Part shown: positions 52,370 to 60,521 of the stretch, one piece after another
Layout: the number at the start of each line of letters is the position of its first letter
Position numbering within the stretch: the stretch's first letter is position 1
NCBI RefSeq assembly: GCF_022549225.1
Contig: NZ_JAKZFD010000009.1
Span: 1-64,000 of the forward strand
DNA: 64,000 nt
Reading direction: 5' to 3'
Source of the DNA: Pelomonas sp. CA6
Lineage (GTDB): Bacteria > Pseudomonadota > Gammaproteobacteria > Burkholderiales > Burkholderiaceae_C
Position numbers and translations under genes: made by a program
The notes under the pieces: model-generated
Told to the model about the DNA's origin: nothing
The model's input: only the letters and a program-made list of their open reading frames with translations
Databases searched by the model: none

Positions 52370-53899
52370 ATGGCCGCCGCTTCTCCCGCCTCCTTTCCCA
52401 CCCTCGGCGTGTTCGGCGCCGGCTATGTGGGGCTGGTCACCGCGGCCTGCTTCGCCCACATGGGCCATCGCGTGGTCTGCGTGGACCGCGACGCCGAGCG
52501 CGTGCGCCGGCTGCGCCACGGCGAGCTGCCTTTCTACGAGCCGGCCTTGCCGGAGCTGGTGCAGGGACAGATGCGCTCCGGCCGGCTGCGTTTCAGCGAC
52601 CAGGCCCGCGATGCCGTCGCCCACGGCGAGCTGCTGTTCATCGCCGTGGGCACCCCGCCAGACGAAGACGGCGCCGCGGACCTGAGCCATGTGCTCGCGG
52701 TGGCCGACGAGATCGGTCGGCACATGGGCGACGCGCGCCAGGTGGTGGTCAAGAGCACGGTGCCGGTGGGCGCCTGCGAGCGGGTGCTGGAGCGTCTGCG
52801 GCGGCGCTTGCGCGAGCGCGGCTTGGCGGCGCTGGAGGTGGCCGTGGCGTCCAATCCCGAGTTCCTGCGCGAAGGCCGCGCGATCTCGGACTTCCTGCGG
52901 CCCGACCGTGTCGTCGCCGGCAGCGACGACACGGCCTTGCTGGACCGGCTGCGCCGCCTCTATGCGCCGCTGACCAGCACCGAGAGGCCTTTCCTGGCCA
53001 TGGGCCTGCGCAGCGCCGAAATGAGCAAGTACGCGGCCAACGCGATGCTGGCGGCGCGTCTGAGTCTGATGAACGAGCTGGCCCTGGTCGCCGAACGCCT
53101 GGGCGCCGACATCGAACAAGTGCGCGAAGGCGTGGGCAGCGACGCGCGCATCGGCGCCCAGTTCCTGCGCGCCGGCTGCGGCTATGGCGGCTCCTGCCTG
53201 CCCAAGGACTTGCGCGCGCTGCGCCACGGCGCGGCCCGGGTGGGCCAGGAGACGCCGCTGCTGGACGCGGTGGAGGCCGGCAACGAACGCATGAAGCGGC
53301 TGCTGGAAGAGCGCGTCTGCGCCGCGCTGGGCGAAGACCTCAGCGGCCGGCGCATCGCGGTCTGGGGGCTGGCCTTCAAGCCGCATACCGACGACCTGCG
53401 CGAGGCGCCGGGCGTGGCGCTGGTGCAGGCCTTGTGCGCGCGCGGCGCCACCGTGTGCGCCCATGACCCGCAGGCCGGCGAGGCGGCCCGGCGGCTGCTG
53501 GGCGGCACGCCGGGCTTTCAGCTCGCCAATGACGCGCTGGAAGCCGCGGACCAGGCGGATGCGCTGGTGCTGGTCACCGAATGGCCGCAGTTCCGCGCGC
53601 TGCGCGCCGAACAGCTGCGCGACCGCATGCGCCAGCCGCTGGTGTTCGATGGGCGCAATGCGCTGGACGCGGCGGCGCTGGCGGCCGCCGGCATGCGCTG
53701 CATCGGCATCGGACGCGGCGGCCCGCTCGCGGGGGCGCTGCCGCGCGCTATGGCGGACGCCGGCGGCCTGGCCGGCGCGTCCGGCTGGACGTTGCAGGGG
53801 CCGGCGTTGACCCTGGCCGCGCCAGCCGAAGCCGTCCGTGGGGGGCCGTCAAGGCGGCGCGGCGCCGGGCTCCGCCCCTCGCCGGGCGAGCTGGCGTAG
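52370..53899 (+). CDS. ugd: UDP-glucose 6-dehydrogenase with extended C-terminus
   Basis: 509 residues; relatives are about 440-460. NAD domain 'LGVFGAGYVGLVTAACFAHMGHRVVCVDRD', 'VGTPPDEDGAADLS', 'VKSTVPVG', 'NPEFLREGRAISDFLRPDRVV', 'SAEMSKYAANAMLAARLSLMNE' (catalytic Lys region), the Cys nucleophile in 'CGYGGSCLPKDLRAL' and C-terminal 'VWGLAFKPHTDDLREAPGV'. It oxidises UDP-glucose to UDP-glucuronate for surface polysaccharide. The last 50 or so residues (after 'CIGIGRGG') are Ala/Gly/Arg-rich, non-conserved, and their DNA overlaps the 3' end of the next gene by 51 nt. Confidence 0.94.
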   Translation: MAAASPASFPTLGVFGAGYVGLVTAACFAHMGHRVVCVDRDAERVRRLRHGELPFYEPALPELVQGQMRSGRLRFSDQARDAVAHGELLFIAVGTPPDEDGAADLSHVLAVADEIGRHMGDARQVVVKSTVPVGACERVLERLRRRLRERGLAALEVAVASNPEFLREGRAISDFLRPDRVVAGSDDTALLDRLRRLYAPLTSTERPFLAMGLRSAEMSKYAANAMLAARLSLMNELALVAERLGADIEQVREGVGSDARIGAQFLRAGCGYGGSCLPKDLRALRHGAARVGQETPLLDAVEAGNERMKRLLEERVCAALGEDLSGRRIAVWGLAFKPHTDDLREAPGVALVQALCARGATVCAHDPQAGEAARRLLGGTPGFQLANDALEAADQADALVLVTEWPQFRALRAEQLRDRMRQPLVFDGRNALDAAALAAAGMRCIGIGRGGPLAGALPRAMADAGGLAGASGWTLQGPALTLAAPAEAVRGGPSRRRGAGLRPSPGELA

Positions 53900-56668
53900 C
53901 GCGCGCACCAGCGCCTGCGGCGGCACCGGCTTGGCCAGGTGCAGCTGGAAGCCGGCGAGCAGCGCGCGCAGGCGGTCTTCGGGCTGGGCCATGCCGGTGA
54001 GGGCCAAGGCCGGCAGGCGCTGCGCCAGCGGCACGGCGCGCTGCGCTTCCAGCTGGCGGATGCTGCGCAGCACCGCATAGCCGTCCTCGTCGCCGAGCGC
54101 GATGTCGCAGACCAGCACATCCGGCCAGTCCTCGGCGGCGGCGGCGCGCAGCCAGGCCAGCGCCTCGTGGCCCGACCCCAGGCCTTGGACGCGGGCGCCG
54201 TCCTGCTGCAGCAGCAGGGCGAGCGACTGCAGCGCGTCCTCGTCGTCGTCCACGCACAGCAGATGCAGCCCGAGCAGGGGCTGCGGCGGCAGTGCCGTGG
54301 GTGGCTCCTCAGCCGTGGGGGCCACCGTGGCCGCCGCGGGCAGCGGCGCCGGGGCGGGCGCCAGCGCTGGCAGTGGCAGGTCGAGCTGGAAGCGCTGGTC
54401 GCCGGTCTGCAGGTCCCGCTGGACCGTCAGGCGGCCTTCGCTGTCCTGCACCAGGCCGCGCAGCTCCAGCGTGTCGGGCGGCGCGGCGTCCGGATCCAGG
54501 AATCCGCCATGGAAACCCACCGACAACCGGCTGGCCAGGGGCTCGCGGCGCAGCCGTGCCTCCATGCGCCCACCCGGCGCCGCGTTGGCCAGAGCCTGGT
54601 GGCACAGCAGCTGCACGACGCGAGCCAGCCGCCCCGCATCGCCCATGATGTGGGCCACGCCCAGGTCGATGTCGGTGTAGAGCGCGATGTCCTGGGCCGC
54701 CAGTTGCTCGCGCATGCCGTCCAGGGTCAGCACCAGCAGCCCGGCGAGGTTGACCGGATGCAGGCTCAGGCGGCGCTCCAGGCGCTCGTACTGCTGCTGC
54801 TGGCGCTGCAGCTCCCACAGCTGGGCATAGAGACCCTGGCGTTCCAGCAGCGCCTGGTGGCGGCCGCGCTCGACGATGCGGCCGCGGTCCAGCACGATGA
54901 TCTCGTCGGCATTCACGATGGTGGACAGACGGTGCGCGATGACCAGCGCGCTGCGGTTCTGCGCGATGTGCTCCAGCGCGCCCTGGATGGCGCGTTCGGC
55001 GCGCGTGTCCAGTGCCGAGGTGGCCTCGTCCAGCACGATGATGGGCGGGTTCTTCAGAAAGGCTCGGGCGATCGCGATGCGCTGCCGCTCGCCGCCGGAC
55101 AGGCGCACGCCGCGCTCTCCGACCACCGTGTCGTAGCCTTCGGGCAGCGCGCTGATGAACTCGTCGGCCTGCGCCGCGCGTGCCGCCTCGACGATCTGCG
55201 CGCGGGTCGCGCCGGGGCGGCCATAGGCGATGTTGTAGGCGATGCTGTCGTTGAACAGCACCGGGTCCTGGGGCACCAGGCCGATGGCCTCGCGCAGGCT
55301 GTCCAGTTGGATTTCGCGCAGGTCCTGGGCGCCCAGCAGGATGCGCCCGTGCTGCACGTCGTACAGGCGCAGCAGCAGGCGGGCCAGCGTGGACTTGCCG
55401 GAGCCGCTGCTGCCAACCACGGCCAGGGTCTGGCCGGCGGGGATCTCCAGGCTCAGGTCGCTGAGGATGGGGCGTTCCGGCTGGTAGCCGAAGTCCACAT
55501 GCTCGAAGCGTATCGGCACATGGCTGTCGCGCAGCGGCTGTGCATGCGGGCTGTCCTGGATCTCGGCCTGCTGGGCGAGCAGGTCCATCAGCCTCTCGGT
55601 GTTCAGCAGCGCGTCGCGTGTCTCGCGGAAGACGAAGCCCAGGGTGTTCAGCGGCAGGAAGACCTGGATCAGGTAGGCGTTGACCAGCACCAGGTCGCCC
55701 ACGCTCATGCGCCCGGCCAGGGTTTCATGACCGGCCAGCAGCATCACGCCCGCCACGCCCAGCGCGATCAGACCGCCCTGGCCCAGATGCAGCCGCGACA
55801 GCGCGCGCTGGCTGTCCACGCTGCCATCCACCCACTGCGAGAGCACGCCGGCATAGCGCTGCCGCTCGGCCTGTTCGCGGCCATGCGCTTTGACGGTGTC
55901 GTAGTTCAGCAGCGTGTCCACCAGCAGGCCGTGGGCGCGTGTGTCGAACTCGTTCATCAGGCGCTGGCGCTGCACGCGCTGGCGCGTCATGGCCGCGGTA
56001 TAGGCGGCATAGGCGAGCAGGCACAGCAGGATGATGGCCACGAACCCGAGGCTGTAGCCCCAGGCGATGACCAGCAGCACCGCGCCGAACTCGACCAGTG
56101 TGGGCAGCACGGTGAAGACGCCGGCGCCCAGCAGAAAGCCCACGCCCTCGGTGCCGCGTTCCACCTCGCGTACCAGGGCTCCGGTGTTGCGCTGGGCATG
56201 GAAGCGCGCGCTCATCGTCAGCAGCTGCCCGAAGGCACGTTCCGAAAATGCCGCCACGGTGTGCTTGGTGACGCGGGCGAAGACCAGGTCGCGCAGCTCG
56301 GTGAACAAGGTGCCGCAGTAGCGCAGCAGCGCATAGGCCAGCAGCAGCGCGGCCGGCACGCCCAGCCACGAAGCGGGGTCGGCGGCACCGATGCGGACGG
56401 GGGCCGGGCTGCCGGTCAGGCCGTCGATGATGGCCTTGAGCAGCAGCGGCACGCCGACGGCCGACACCTTGGCCAGTATCAGCAGCGCGAGCGCCAGCAG
56501 GGTGCGGCCGCGCCAGGCCCGGACGATGTCCCACAGACCGGCCAGCACGCGGCCCGCGTCGCCGGACCCCGGCGAGCACAGACGACGGAAGAATGTGCCG
56601 CAGGAATTCGCGGTGGCTGATGTCGATGAAGCAGGCGGTGAAGGCGGCGAGGCATCCATCCCCGCCAT
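53849..56668 (-). CDS. ABC exporter (Atm1/HMT1 type) fused to a histidine-kinase-like ATPase domain and a receiver domain
   Basis: 939 residues. Disordered start (1-45); six-helix ABC membrane domain (about 50-350); nucleotide-binding domain (about 385-620) with Walker A 'GSSGSGKST' (419-427), signature 'LSGGERQ' (523-529), Walker B 'IIVLDE' (543-548) and H-loop His 579, all intact; coiled segment (about 615-635); a HATPase-like region (about 636-765, 'GDAGRLARVV', 'ALANAAPGG'); a Pro/Ala linker; and a receiver domain (about 800-930) with Asp 807-809, phospho-Asp 855 ('VLVCDIALGDEDG'), Thr 891 and Lys 913. Atm1-type exporters carry glutathione or Fe-S conjugates and usually end near residue 610. 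The receiver looks able to be phosphorylated. A -24/-12 element (56671-56686) leaves almost no leader before the ATG at 56668, so the true start may be 56659 or a GTG near 56551. Confidence 0.92.
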   Translation of the reverse strand: MAGMDASPPSPPASSTSATANSCGTFFRRLCSPGSGDAGRVLAGLWDIVRAWRGRTLLALALLILAKVSAVGVPLLLKAIIDGLTGSPAPVRIGAADPASWLGVPAALLLAYALLRYCGTLFTELRDLVFARVTKHTVAAFSERAFGQLLTMSARFHAQRNTGALVREVERGTEGVGFLLGAGVFTVLPTLVEFGAVLLVIAWGYSLGFVAIILLCLLAYAAYTAAMTRQRVQRQRLMNEFDTRAHGLLVDTLLNYDTVKAHGREQAERQRYAGVLSQWVDGSVDSQRALSRLHLGQGGLIALGVAGVMLLAGHETLAGRMSVGDLVLVNAYLIQVFLPLNTLGFVFRETRDALLNTERLMDLLAQQAEIQDSPHAQPLRDSHVPIRFEHVDFGYQPERPILSDLSLEIPAGQTLAVVGSSGSGKSTLARLLLRLYDVQHGRILLGAQDLREIQLDSLREAIGLVPQDPVLFNDSIAYNIAYGRPGATRAQIVEAARAAQADEFISALPEGYDTVVGERGVRLSGGERQRIAIARAFLKNPPIIVLDEATSALDTRAERAIQGALEHIAQNRSALVIAHRLSTIVNADEIIVLDRGRIVERGRHQALLERQGLYAQLWELQRQQQQYERLERRLSLHPVNLAGLLVLTLDGMREQLAAQDIALYTDIDLGVAHIMGDAGRLARVVQLLCHQALANAAPGGRMEARLRREPLASRLSVGFHGGFLDPDAAPPDTLELRGLVQDSEGRLTVQRDLQTGDQRFQLDLPLPALAPAPAPLPAAATVAPTAEEPPTALPPQPLLGLHLLCVDDDEDALQSLALLLQQDGARVQGLGSGHEALAWLRAAAAEDWPDVLVCDIALGDEDGYAVLRSIRQLEAQRAVPLAQRLPALALTGMAQPEDRLRALLAGFQLHLAKPVPPQALVRALRQLARRGAEPGAAPP

Positions 56669-56670
56669 GC

Positions 56671-56686
56671 CGCAATCGGCGTGCCC
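56671..56686 (-). promoter_or_regulatory. Candidate sigma-54 (-24/-12) promoter
   Basis: GGGCACGCCGATTGCG on the minus strand: GGCACG and TTGC both match the consensus exactly. The GC is at 56673-56672, only a few bases before the annotated ABC-fusion ATG. Confidence 0.6.
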
Positions 56687-56705
56687 GCTGCCGAGGGCGC
56701 GGCGC

Positions 56706-57350
56706 TCACACGCTCAGCGCGGGCACCCGGACCGCCGGGGTCATCACCGGCACCGCTTCCGGGCGCAGGCAGTTCTGGATGCGGGTGCGCCGGTGCACAG
56801 AGGCCAGTTCCCGCTCGTTCAAGGGCAGGCGCGCGGCCATCACCGACTCGGTGCCCAGCGTGCGCATCGGGCCCAGGCGCTCGTAGGACCAGCCCATGCC
56901 GCGCACGCTCTTGCGCGCATGGTCCTCGCCCATGACGGCAAGCATCTCCACGATGCCATGCTGCATGCCGTACTCGATGCAGGCGGTCACCAACTCCGCC
57001 ACGACGCGGCCGCGCTCCAGCAGCCCCAGCCTCGGATCGGCGCCCAGGCGGGTCACTTCCCAGACCCGCGGCGATTGCGGCAGGGGCGTCGGCCCCATCA
57101 GGTCCGGCCACAGCTGCTGGATCATGTAAGGGCGTGTGGTGGGCAGCAGGCGCAGCTGTCCCACGACCTCGCCGGCCTCGTTGCGGCGGACCAGGTGGAC
57201 CGCATGCTCGGTATCAAACTCATCCATCTCCAGCTGGTCGTGGCACGGAAGTTCCCAACCGGCATGCTCGACGAAAACGAGATGGCGAAAGCGGAACAGC
57301 TCACGGGCCTTGGCCGAGGAGGGGTTCAGGCGGCGGATGATTTCGATCAT
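56706..57350 (-). CDS. luxI: N-acyl-homoserine lactone synthase (LuxI family)
   Basis: 214 residues. LuxI signature 'LFRFRHLVFVEHAGWEL' (invariant R22, F26, W32), 'MDEFDTEHAVHLV' (D43, D46), 'VVGQLRLLPTTRPYMI' and 'VWEVTRLGADP' (E/R pair). It joins an acyl chain from acyl-ACP to S-adenosylmethionine to make the AHL signal; chain length cannot be read. A run GGGAGCCCCCTC precedes the ATG. It lies 310 nt after luxR on the same strand. No -24/-12 element is seen. Confidence 0.93.
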   Translation of the reverse strand: MIEIIRRLNPSSAKARELFRFRHLVFVEHAGWELPCHDQLEMDEFDTEHAVHLVRRNEAGEVVGQLRLLPTTRPYMIQQLWPDLMGPTPLPQSPRVWEVTRLGADPRLGLLERGRVVAELVTACIEYGMQHGIVEMLAVMGEDHARKSVRGMGWSYERLGPMRTLGTESVMAARLPLNERELASVHRRTRIQNCLRPEAVPVMTPAVRVPALSV

Positions 57351-57660
57351 GAGGGGGCTCCCATTGGCTTATGCAATGCATGCTAGAAAACCGCCCGCCG
57401 GGTGCCATCCTGCCAAGGCTGGGAGCTTGTAGAAACGCAGGGCACGGCAGGAGGCTGTGCCCCTGGCCGTCAGCCGTGCGCGAGCGCCTCGGTACCGTGA
57501 AAAAACGGCGCGCCACCATGAGTCTGATTCATTGACCGCTGGCCGACCGGCTCCGGCGCCGCGCAAGCAACGACCGCAGGACAGGGCCGCGAGGACCTGT
57601 CCATGCAAGACGAGGGTGGATGGCGCTCGCCGCGCCCTGGCGCTCAGCGACGGGGCTGGC
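57351..57660 (-). promoter_or_regulatory. luxR-luxI intergenic region
   Basis: 310 nt without a supported gene. It holds an 11-bp palindrome ATGCAATGCAT (57371-57381), 21 nt before luxI, and an imperfect hairpin between 57438 and 57466 (GGGCAC with GTGCCC). No clear lux box (CTG-N10-CAG) is seen. The luxI promoter should lie here. Confidence 0.4.
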
Positions 57661-58386
57661 TCAGGGCGGGCAGATCAGCCCCATGCTGACGGCGCGCACG
57701 GCGGCCGTGATGCGGCTGGCGGTGTCCAGCTTGCGCATCGCGTTCTTCAGGTGGAAGTTCACCGTGTGCTCGGACACGCCCATCAGCTGCCCGATGTCCC
57801 AGGACGACTTGCCGCGCGCCACCCACGTGAGGCACTCGGCTTCGCGCGAGGTCAGCGTGATATGGGTGGGTCGCCATTCGTGGCCACCCAGCAGCGAATA
57901 GCGCGCGTGGAAGACGACGGCCATCGCCTGGATGCGCGAGCAGGTGTCCATGCAGATGGGCCCGGGGCGGTCCGACGCGAGCGTGACCAGGAAGACCTTG
58001 CCATGCGGTTCGTGGATGGGCACGCTGAGCCCGTGCTTGAGTCCGACGTCGCCGGCTTCCTGCAGGATCAGCATCTCGCGTTCGCTGTGGACCGCGACAT
58101 CGTCCCAGCGATAGGGCAGGATCGCACCCCTGGCATGGCGCACCACCGGGTCCTCGGCCAGATAGCCGCGCTCCTGATAATGCCCGACCCACTGGCTCGG
58201 GTAGTTCAGTGCCACGATCTCGCCGGTGGGCGGCGGCGGACTTTGCGGCGGCACGTCCCAGGTCCGCAGATGGCTGAAAGAAAAGCGCTCGTACTCCAGT
58301 CGCCTCACGCTGCGCTCAAAGGTCTCGAGCAGTGCGTACAGCGTCGAAGCCCGGTTGGCCTCTTCAATGAAATCACGCAGGATCAC
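57661..58386 (-). CDS. luxR: LuxR-family autoinducer-binding transcriptional regulator
   Basis: 241 residues. Autoinducer-binding domain (about 1-160) with 'RFSFSHLRTWDVP', 'YPSQWVGHYQERGYLAEDPVVRHA' (the W/Y/D pocket), 'SVPIHEPHGKVFLVTLA', and a GerE/LuxR helix-turn-helix (about 172-236, 'LTSREAECLTWVARGKSSWDIGQLMGVSEHTVNFHLKNAMRKLDTASRITAAV'). The GTG at 58386 lies six bases after GGGAGG, so I prefer it to the TTG at 58392. It should sense the LuxI product. Two dyad elements lie upstream. Confidence 0.93.
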   Translation of the reverse strand: MILRDFIEEANRASTLYALLETFERSVRRLEYERFSFSHLRTWDVPPQSPPPPTGEIVALNYPSQWVGHYQERGYLAEDPVVRHARGAILPYRWDDVAVHSEREMLILQEAGDVGLKHGLSVPIHEPHGKVFLVTLASDRPGPICMDTCSRIQAMAVVFHARYSLLGGHEWRPTHITLTSREAECLTWVARGKSSWDIGQLMGVSEHTVNFHLKNAMRKLDTASRITAAVRAVSMGLICPP

Positions 58387-58496
58387 GCGCAACCTCCCTC
58401 ACGACGGCTTCCTCGATTCCTTCGCTGCCGGGCCGTCCTGATTTCGGACTGCCTCCTTGGCGTTACCCGCAACAGCGAACCCCGTTTATTGAGATG

Positions 58497-58513
58497 CGAA
58501 CATCTCTTGTTCG
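58497..58513. promoter_or_regulatory. Dyad element upstream of luxR
   Basis: CGAACA-TCTCT-TGTTCG, a perfect 6-bp inverted pair about 110 nt before the luxR GTG. Possible operator; the binding protein is unknown. It sits in the 506-nt gene-free stretch 58387-58892. Confidence 0.4.
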
Positions 58514-58552
58514 TTTCTGCATCGTACACGCGCACATCCCAATTGCCGACCC

Positions 58553-58571
58553 CTTGACTTATAAGGTCAAG
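58553..58571. promoter_or_regulatory. Second dyad element upstream of luxR
   Basis: CTTGACTTATAAGGTCAAG, a near-perfect 19-bp palindrome about 167 nt before the luxR start, in an A/T-richer pocket. Possible operator or promoter. Confidence 0.4.
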
Positions 58572-58892
58572 AATGGTCACAGGGCTTTCGCACAGGGGCC
58601 GCCACACTGGGGCGGGACCGTGTCCGCAGGGCCTGGCGCGTTCGCGGCCCGCGTTACCAGTCATTAAAAACGGCAAGCGATGGTGCCAGGCGGCGTCGCG
58701 TGGCGCGGTCCACACGCGAGGGACGCGTCGTGTGTGCTCTAGATAGGCCACCTCGGGCCGGGGTCTTTCGCAGGGTCGGGCCGCAGGGCGCGAGGGGCCG
58801 GGCGCTGGCCGTAGGCAAGAACTGACCCCATGCCGCCTGGGCCGCGCGCCCCGGGGGCGCTGGCGATGCCGCCGGGCGCCGCGCCAAGACCC

Positions 58893-59162
58893 TCACTCGT
58901 CGGCCATTTTCTGCCGCACGAAGTCCACCAGGCGGCCGAAGCGCGCAAAGAGCTGGGCCGACATCTCCTGCTGGGTCAGCATCAGGCCGAAGCGTTCCTC
59001 GATGCGTGCCACCAGTTCCGGCATGTTCATCGCATCGATGCCCAGCTCGAACAGATTGGTGTCGTCGTCGAGCCGCCCGGATTCCGCGCCCCCCTCGGCC
59101 AACCCGGCCAGACAGGTCTGCAGGGTCCGGCTGATTTCATGGGTCGTGATGTTCGCGCGCAT
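58893..59162 (-). CDS. Acyl-carrier-protein-like protein lacking the phosphopantetheine serine
   Basis: 89 residues, four-helix ACP plan: 'HEISRTLQTCLAGLAEG', 'LDDDTNLFELGIDAMNMPELVARIEERFGLMLTQQEM', 'LFARFGRLVDFVRQKM'. The motif is G-I-D-A-M where carriers have G-x-D-S-L; the codon is GCG (Ala), so the 4'-phosphopantetheine arm cannot be attached. I use the ATG at 59162, with AGGAG upstream overlapping an earlier ATG (59180). It lies upstream of luxR and luxI on the same strand, and LuxI uses acyl-ACP, so a decoy or regulatory role is possible. Otherwise a relic. Confidence 0.8.
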   Translation of the reverse strand: MRANITTHEISRTLQTCLAGLAEGGAESGRLDDDTNLFELGIDAMNMPELVARIEERFGLMLTQQEMSAQLFARFGRLVDFVRQKMADE

Positions 59163-59568
59163 CGCGGAGCTCTCCTGCATCTGTTTCGCGGGTATCGGGT
59201 CGGCCGCAGACGGGTGTCCGAACGGCGCAGCCAGTTTAGGAAGCTGTATTCAGATGCAACACCTGCCTAGGCTTGCAGGGCGCTGGCGGAGAAATGCGGC
59301 CCCGGTTTGACGCAGGGCAAGGCGTGGCGAAGGCCTTGCGGGGCAGGGCCGCTTCGGGCTGGGAACGGGCCTTGCACCGCGTCGGAGGCGCATGACGGAT
59401 GCAAGGGGCGCCGCCATCGAGCGGGTGCCACCCTCCTGCTGGTCCTCGCTGATCACGCGGCATTTGCAATGCGCGCAGGTCGTCGCGCAGAAGCAGGAGG
59501 GGGTGCCAGCGCCGTCGACATCGCGTCGGGGCGGGGTGAAACGCCTTTCCGAAGAGCGGGGGCACCGC
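59163..59568. other. Gene-free stretch
   Basis: 406 nt between the ACP-like gene and a CBS gene. Short frames on both strands have no recognisable domain, start signal or consistent composition. Nothing else seen. Confidence 0.5.
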
Positions 59569-60006
59569 TCAATGCGTGGCCTGGCAATGGCTGCCGCCCG
59601 GGGCGCTGATGCCGGCGACCGCCTGACCGGTTTTGCTCGGGTTGACGCTGCAGGCGAGATCGGCGGTGGACACGATACCGACCAGGCGCTTGTCCTGGTT
59701 GACCACGGGGAGCCGGCGCACCTGGATCTCGCCCATGTTCTCCGCCACGTCCTCCAGCTCGTCGTGCTCGTAGCAGTACTTGACATCGGCGGACATCACA
59801 TCGCGCACGGGTGTTTCCGGCCCCAGGCCCTGGGCAACCGCCCGCACCGCGATGTCGCGGTCGGTGATCATGCCCACCAACCGATCATCGGCCCCCACGG
59901 GCAGGGCACCGACATCGCCTTCCGCCATTGCGCGGGCGGCGTCCCGCAGGCTGCAGTCCGGCGCGACCAGCCGGACATCCCTGGACATTGCTTCACTGAC
60001 CTTCAT
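59569..60006 (-). CDS. CBS-domain protein
   Basis: 145 residues, a bare CBS pair: 'VSEAMSRDVRLVAPDCSLRDAARAMAEGDVGALPVGADDRLVGMITDRDIAVRAVAQG' and 'VRDVMSADVKYCYEHDELEDVAENMGEIQVRRLPVVNQDKRLVGIVSTADLA'. It lacks a partner domain, like the 25074 gene, and probably senses adenine nucleotides or modulates another protein. Confidence 0.9.
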   Translation of the reverse strand: MKVSEAMSRDVRLVAPDCSLRDAARAMAEGDVGALPVGADDRLVGMITDRDIAVRAVAQGLGPETPVRDVMSADVKYCYEHDELEDVAENMGEIQVRRLPVVNQDKRLVGIVSTADLACSVNPSKTGQAVAGISAPGGSHCQATH

Positions 60007-60080
60007 CGCACTTCCTCCTGCGCCGTGCTGAACCCTCGGACCCGCGCGCGGCGCTGGCGCGCGAGGCCCGAACGGTTCGG

Positions 60081-60096
60081 AGCAAGCGGGGCTCCC
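60081..60096 (-). promoter_or_regulatory. Candidate sigma-54 (-24/-12) promoter
   Basis: GGGAGCCCCGCTTGCT on the minus strand; GC at 60083-60082, 76 nt before the CBS gene ATG at 60006. Last such element before the housekeeping genes. Confidence 0.5.
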
Positions 60097-60122
60097 GCGT
60101 GGAGGGCGACGCGGGCGAGGGG

Positions 60123-60470
60123 TCAGAACGGGATCTTGCCGGTCCAGATGTCCTTGTACATGACCCAGTCACCCATGAAGCTCCACAGCGGGCGCTTGAA
60201 CGAGGCGGGGCGGTTCTTCTCGAAGCCGAAGTGGCCCAGCCACGCAAAGCCATAGCCGCACAGCAGGCCCAGCGGCAGGAAGCGCCAGTCGCCGCTGAGC
60301 GCCCAGGTCAACAAGCAGGCCAGCGCCAGCGTGGACCCGAGGAAGTGCAGCCGGCGGCAGGTCCTGTTGCGATGCTCGCCCAGGTAGAAGGGGTAGAACT
60401 CGGCGAAGCTGCGCAGCGTGCGCGGATCGGCGGACGCCGCGGCGCCGGACGGGGTGGATGGGCTGCTCAT
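60123..60470 (-). CDS. DUF962 / Mpo1-like membrane protein
   Basis: 115 residues: 'SFAEFYPFYLGEHRNRTCRRLHFLGSTLAL' (His pair), two membrane helices, 'GYGFAWLGHFGFEKNRPASFKRPLWSFMGDW' with further His and Glu, the Mpo1/DUF962 pattern. Yeast Mpo1 is a fatty-acid alpha-dioxygenase; bacterial roles are unproven. Confidence 0.9.
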   Translation of the reverse strand: MSSPSTPSGAAASADPRTLRSFAEFYPFYLGEHRNRTCRRLHFLGSTLALACLLTWALSGDWRFLPLGLLCGYGFAWLGHFGFEKNRPASFKRPLWSFMGDWVMYKDIWTGKIPF

Positions 60471-60521
60471 GGGCTGGGCTCCTCGACAAGGGCCGGCGCT
60501 CGCCAGGCCCCATCGCGGGAC

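Noticed and set aside
57371..57381. lux box before luxI
   Set aside because: The palindrome ATGCAATGCAT lacks the CTG...CAG ends and is too short; kept only as a note in the intergenic entry.
58497..58513. LexA box (GAAC-N7-GTTC reading)
   Set aside because: That form belongs to other phyla; betaproteobacterial LexA sites are CTGT-N8-ACAG as far as I know.
59236..59565. 109-codon leftward frame
   Set aside because: No domain, no ribosome-binding site and Cys/Pro/Arg-rich shadow composition.
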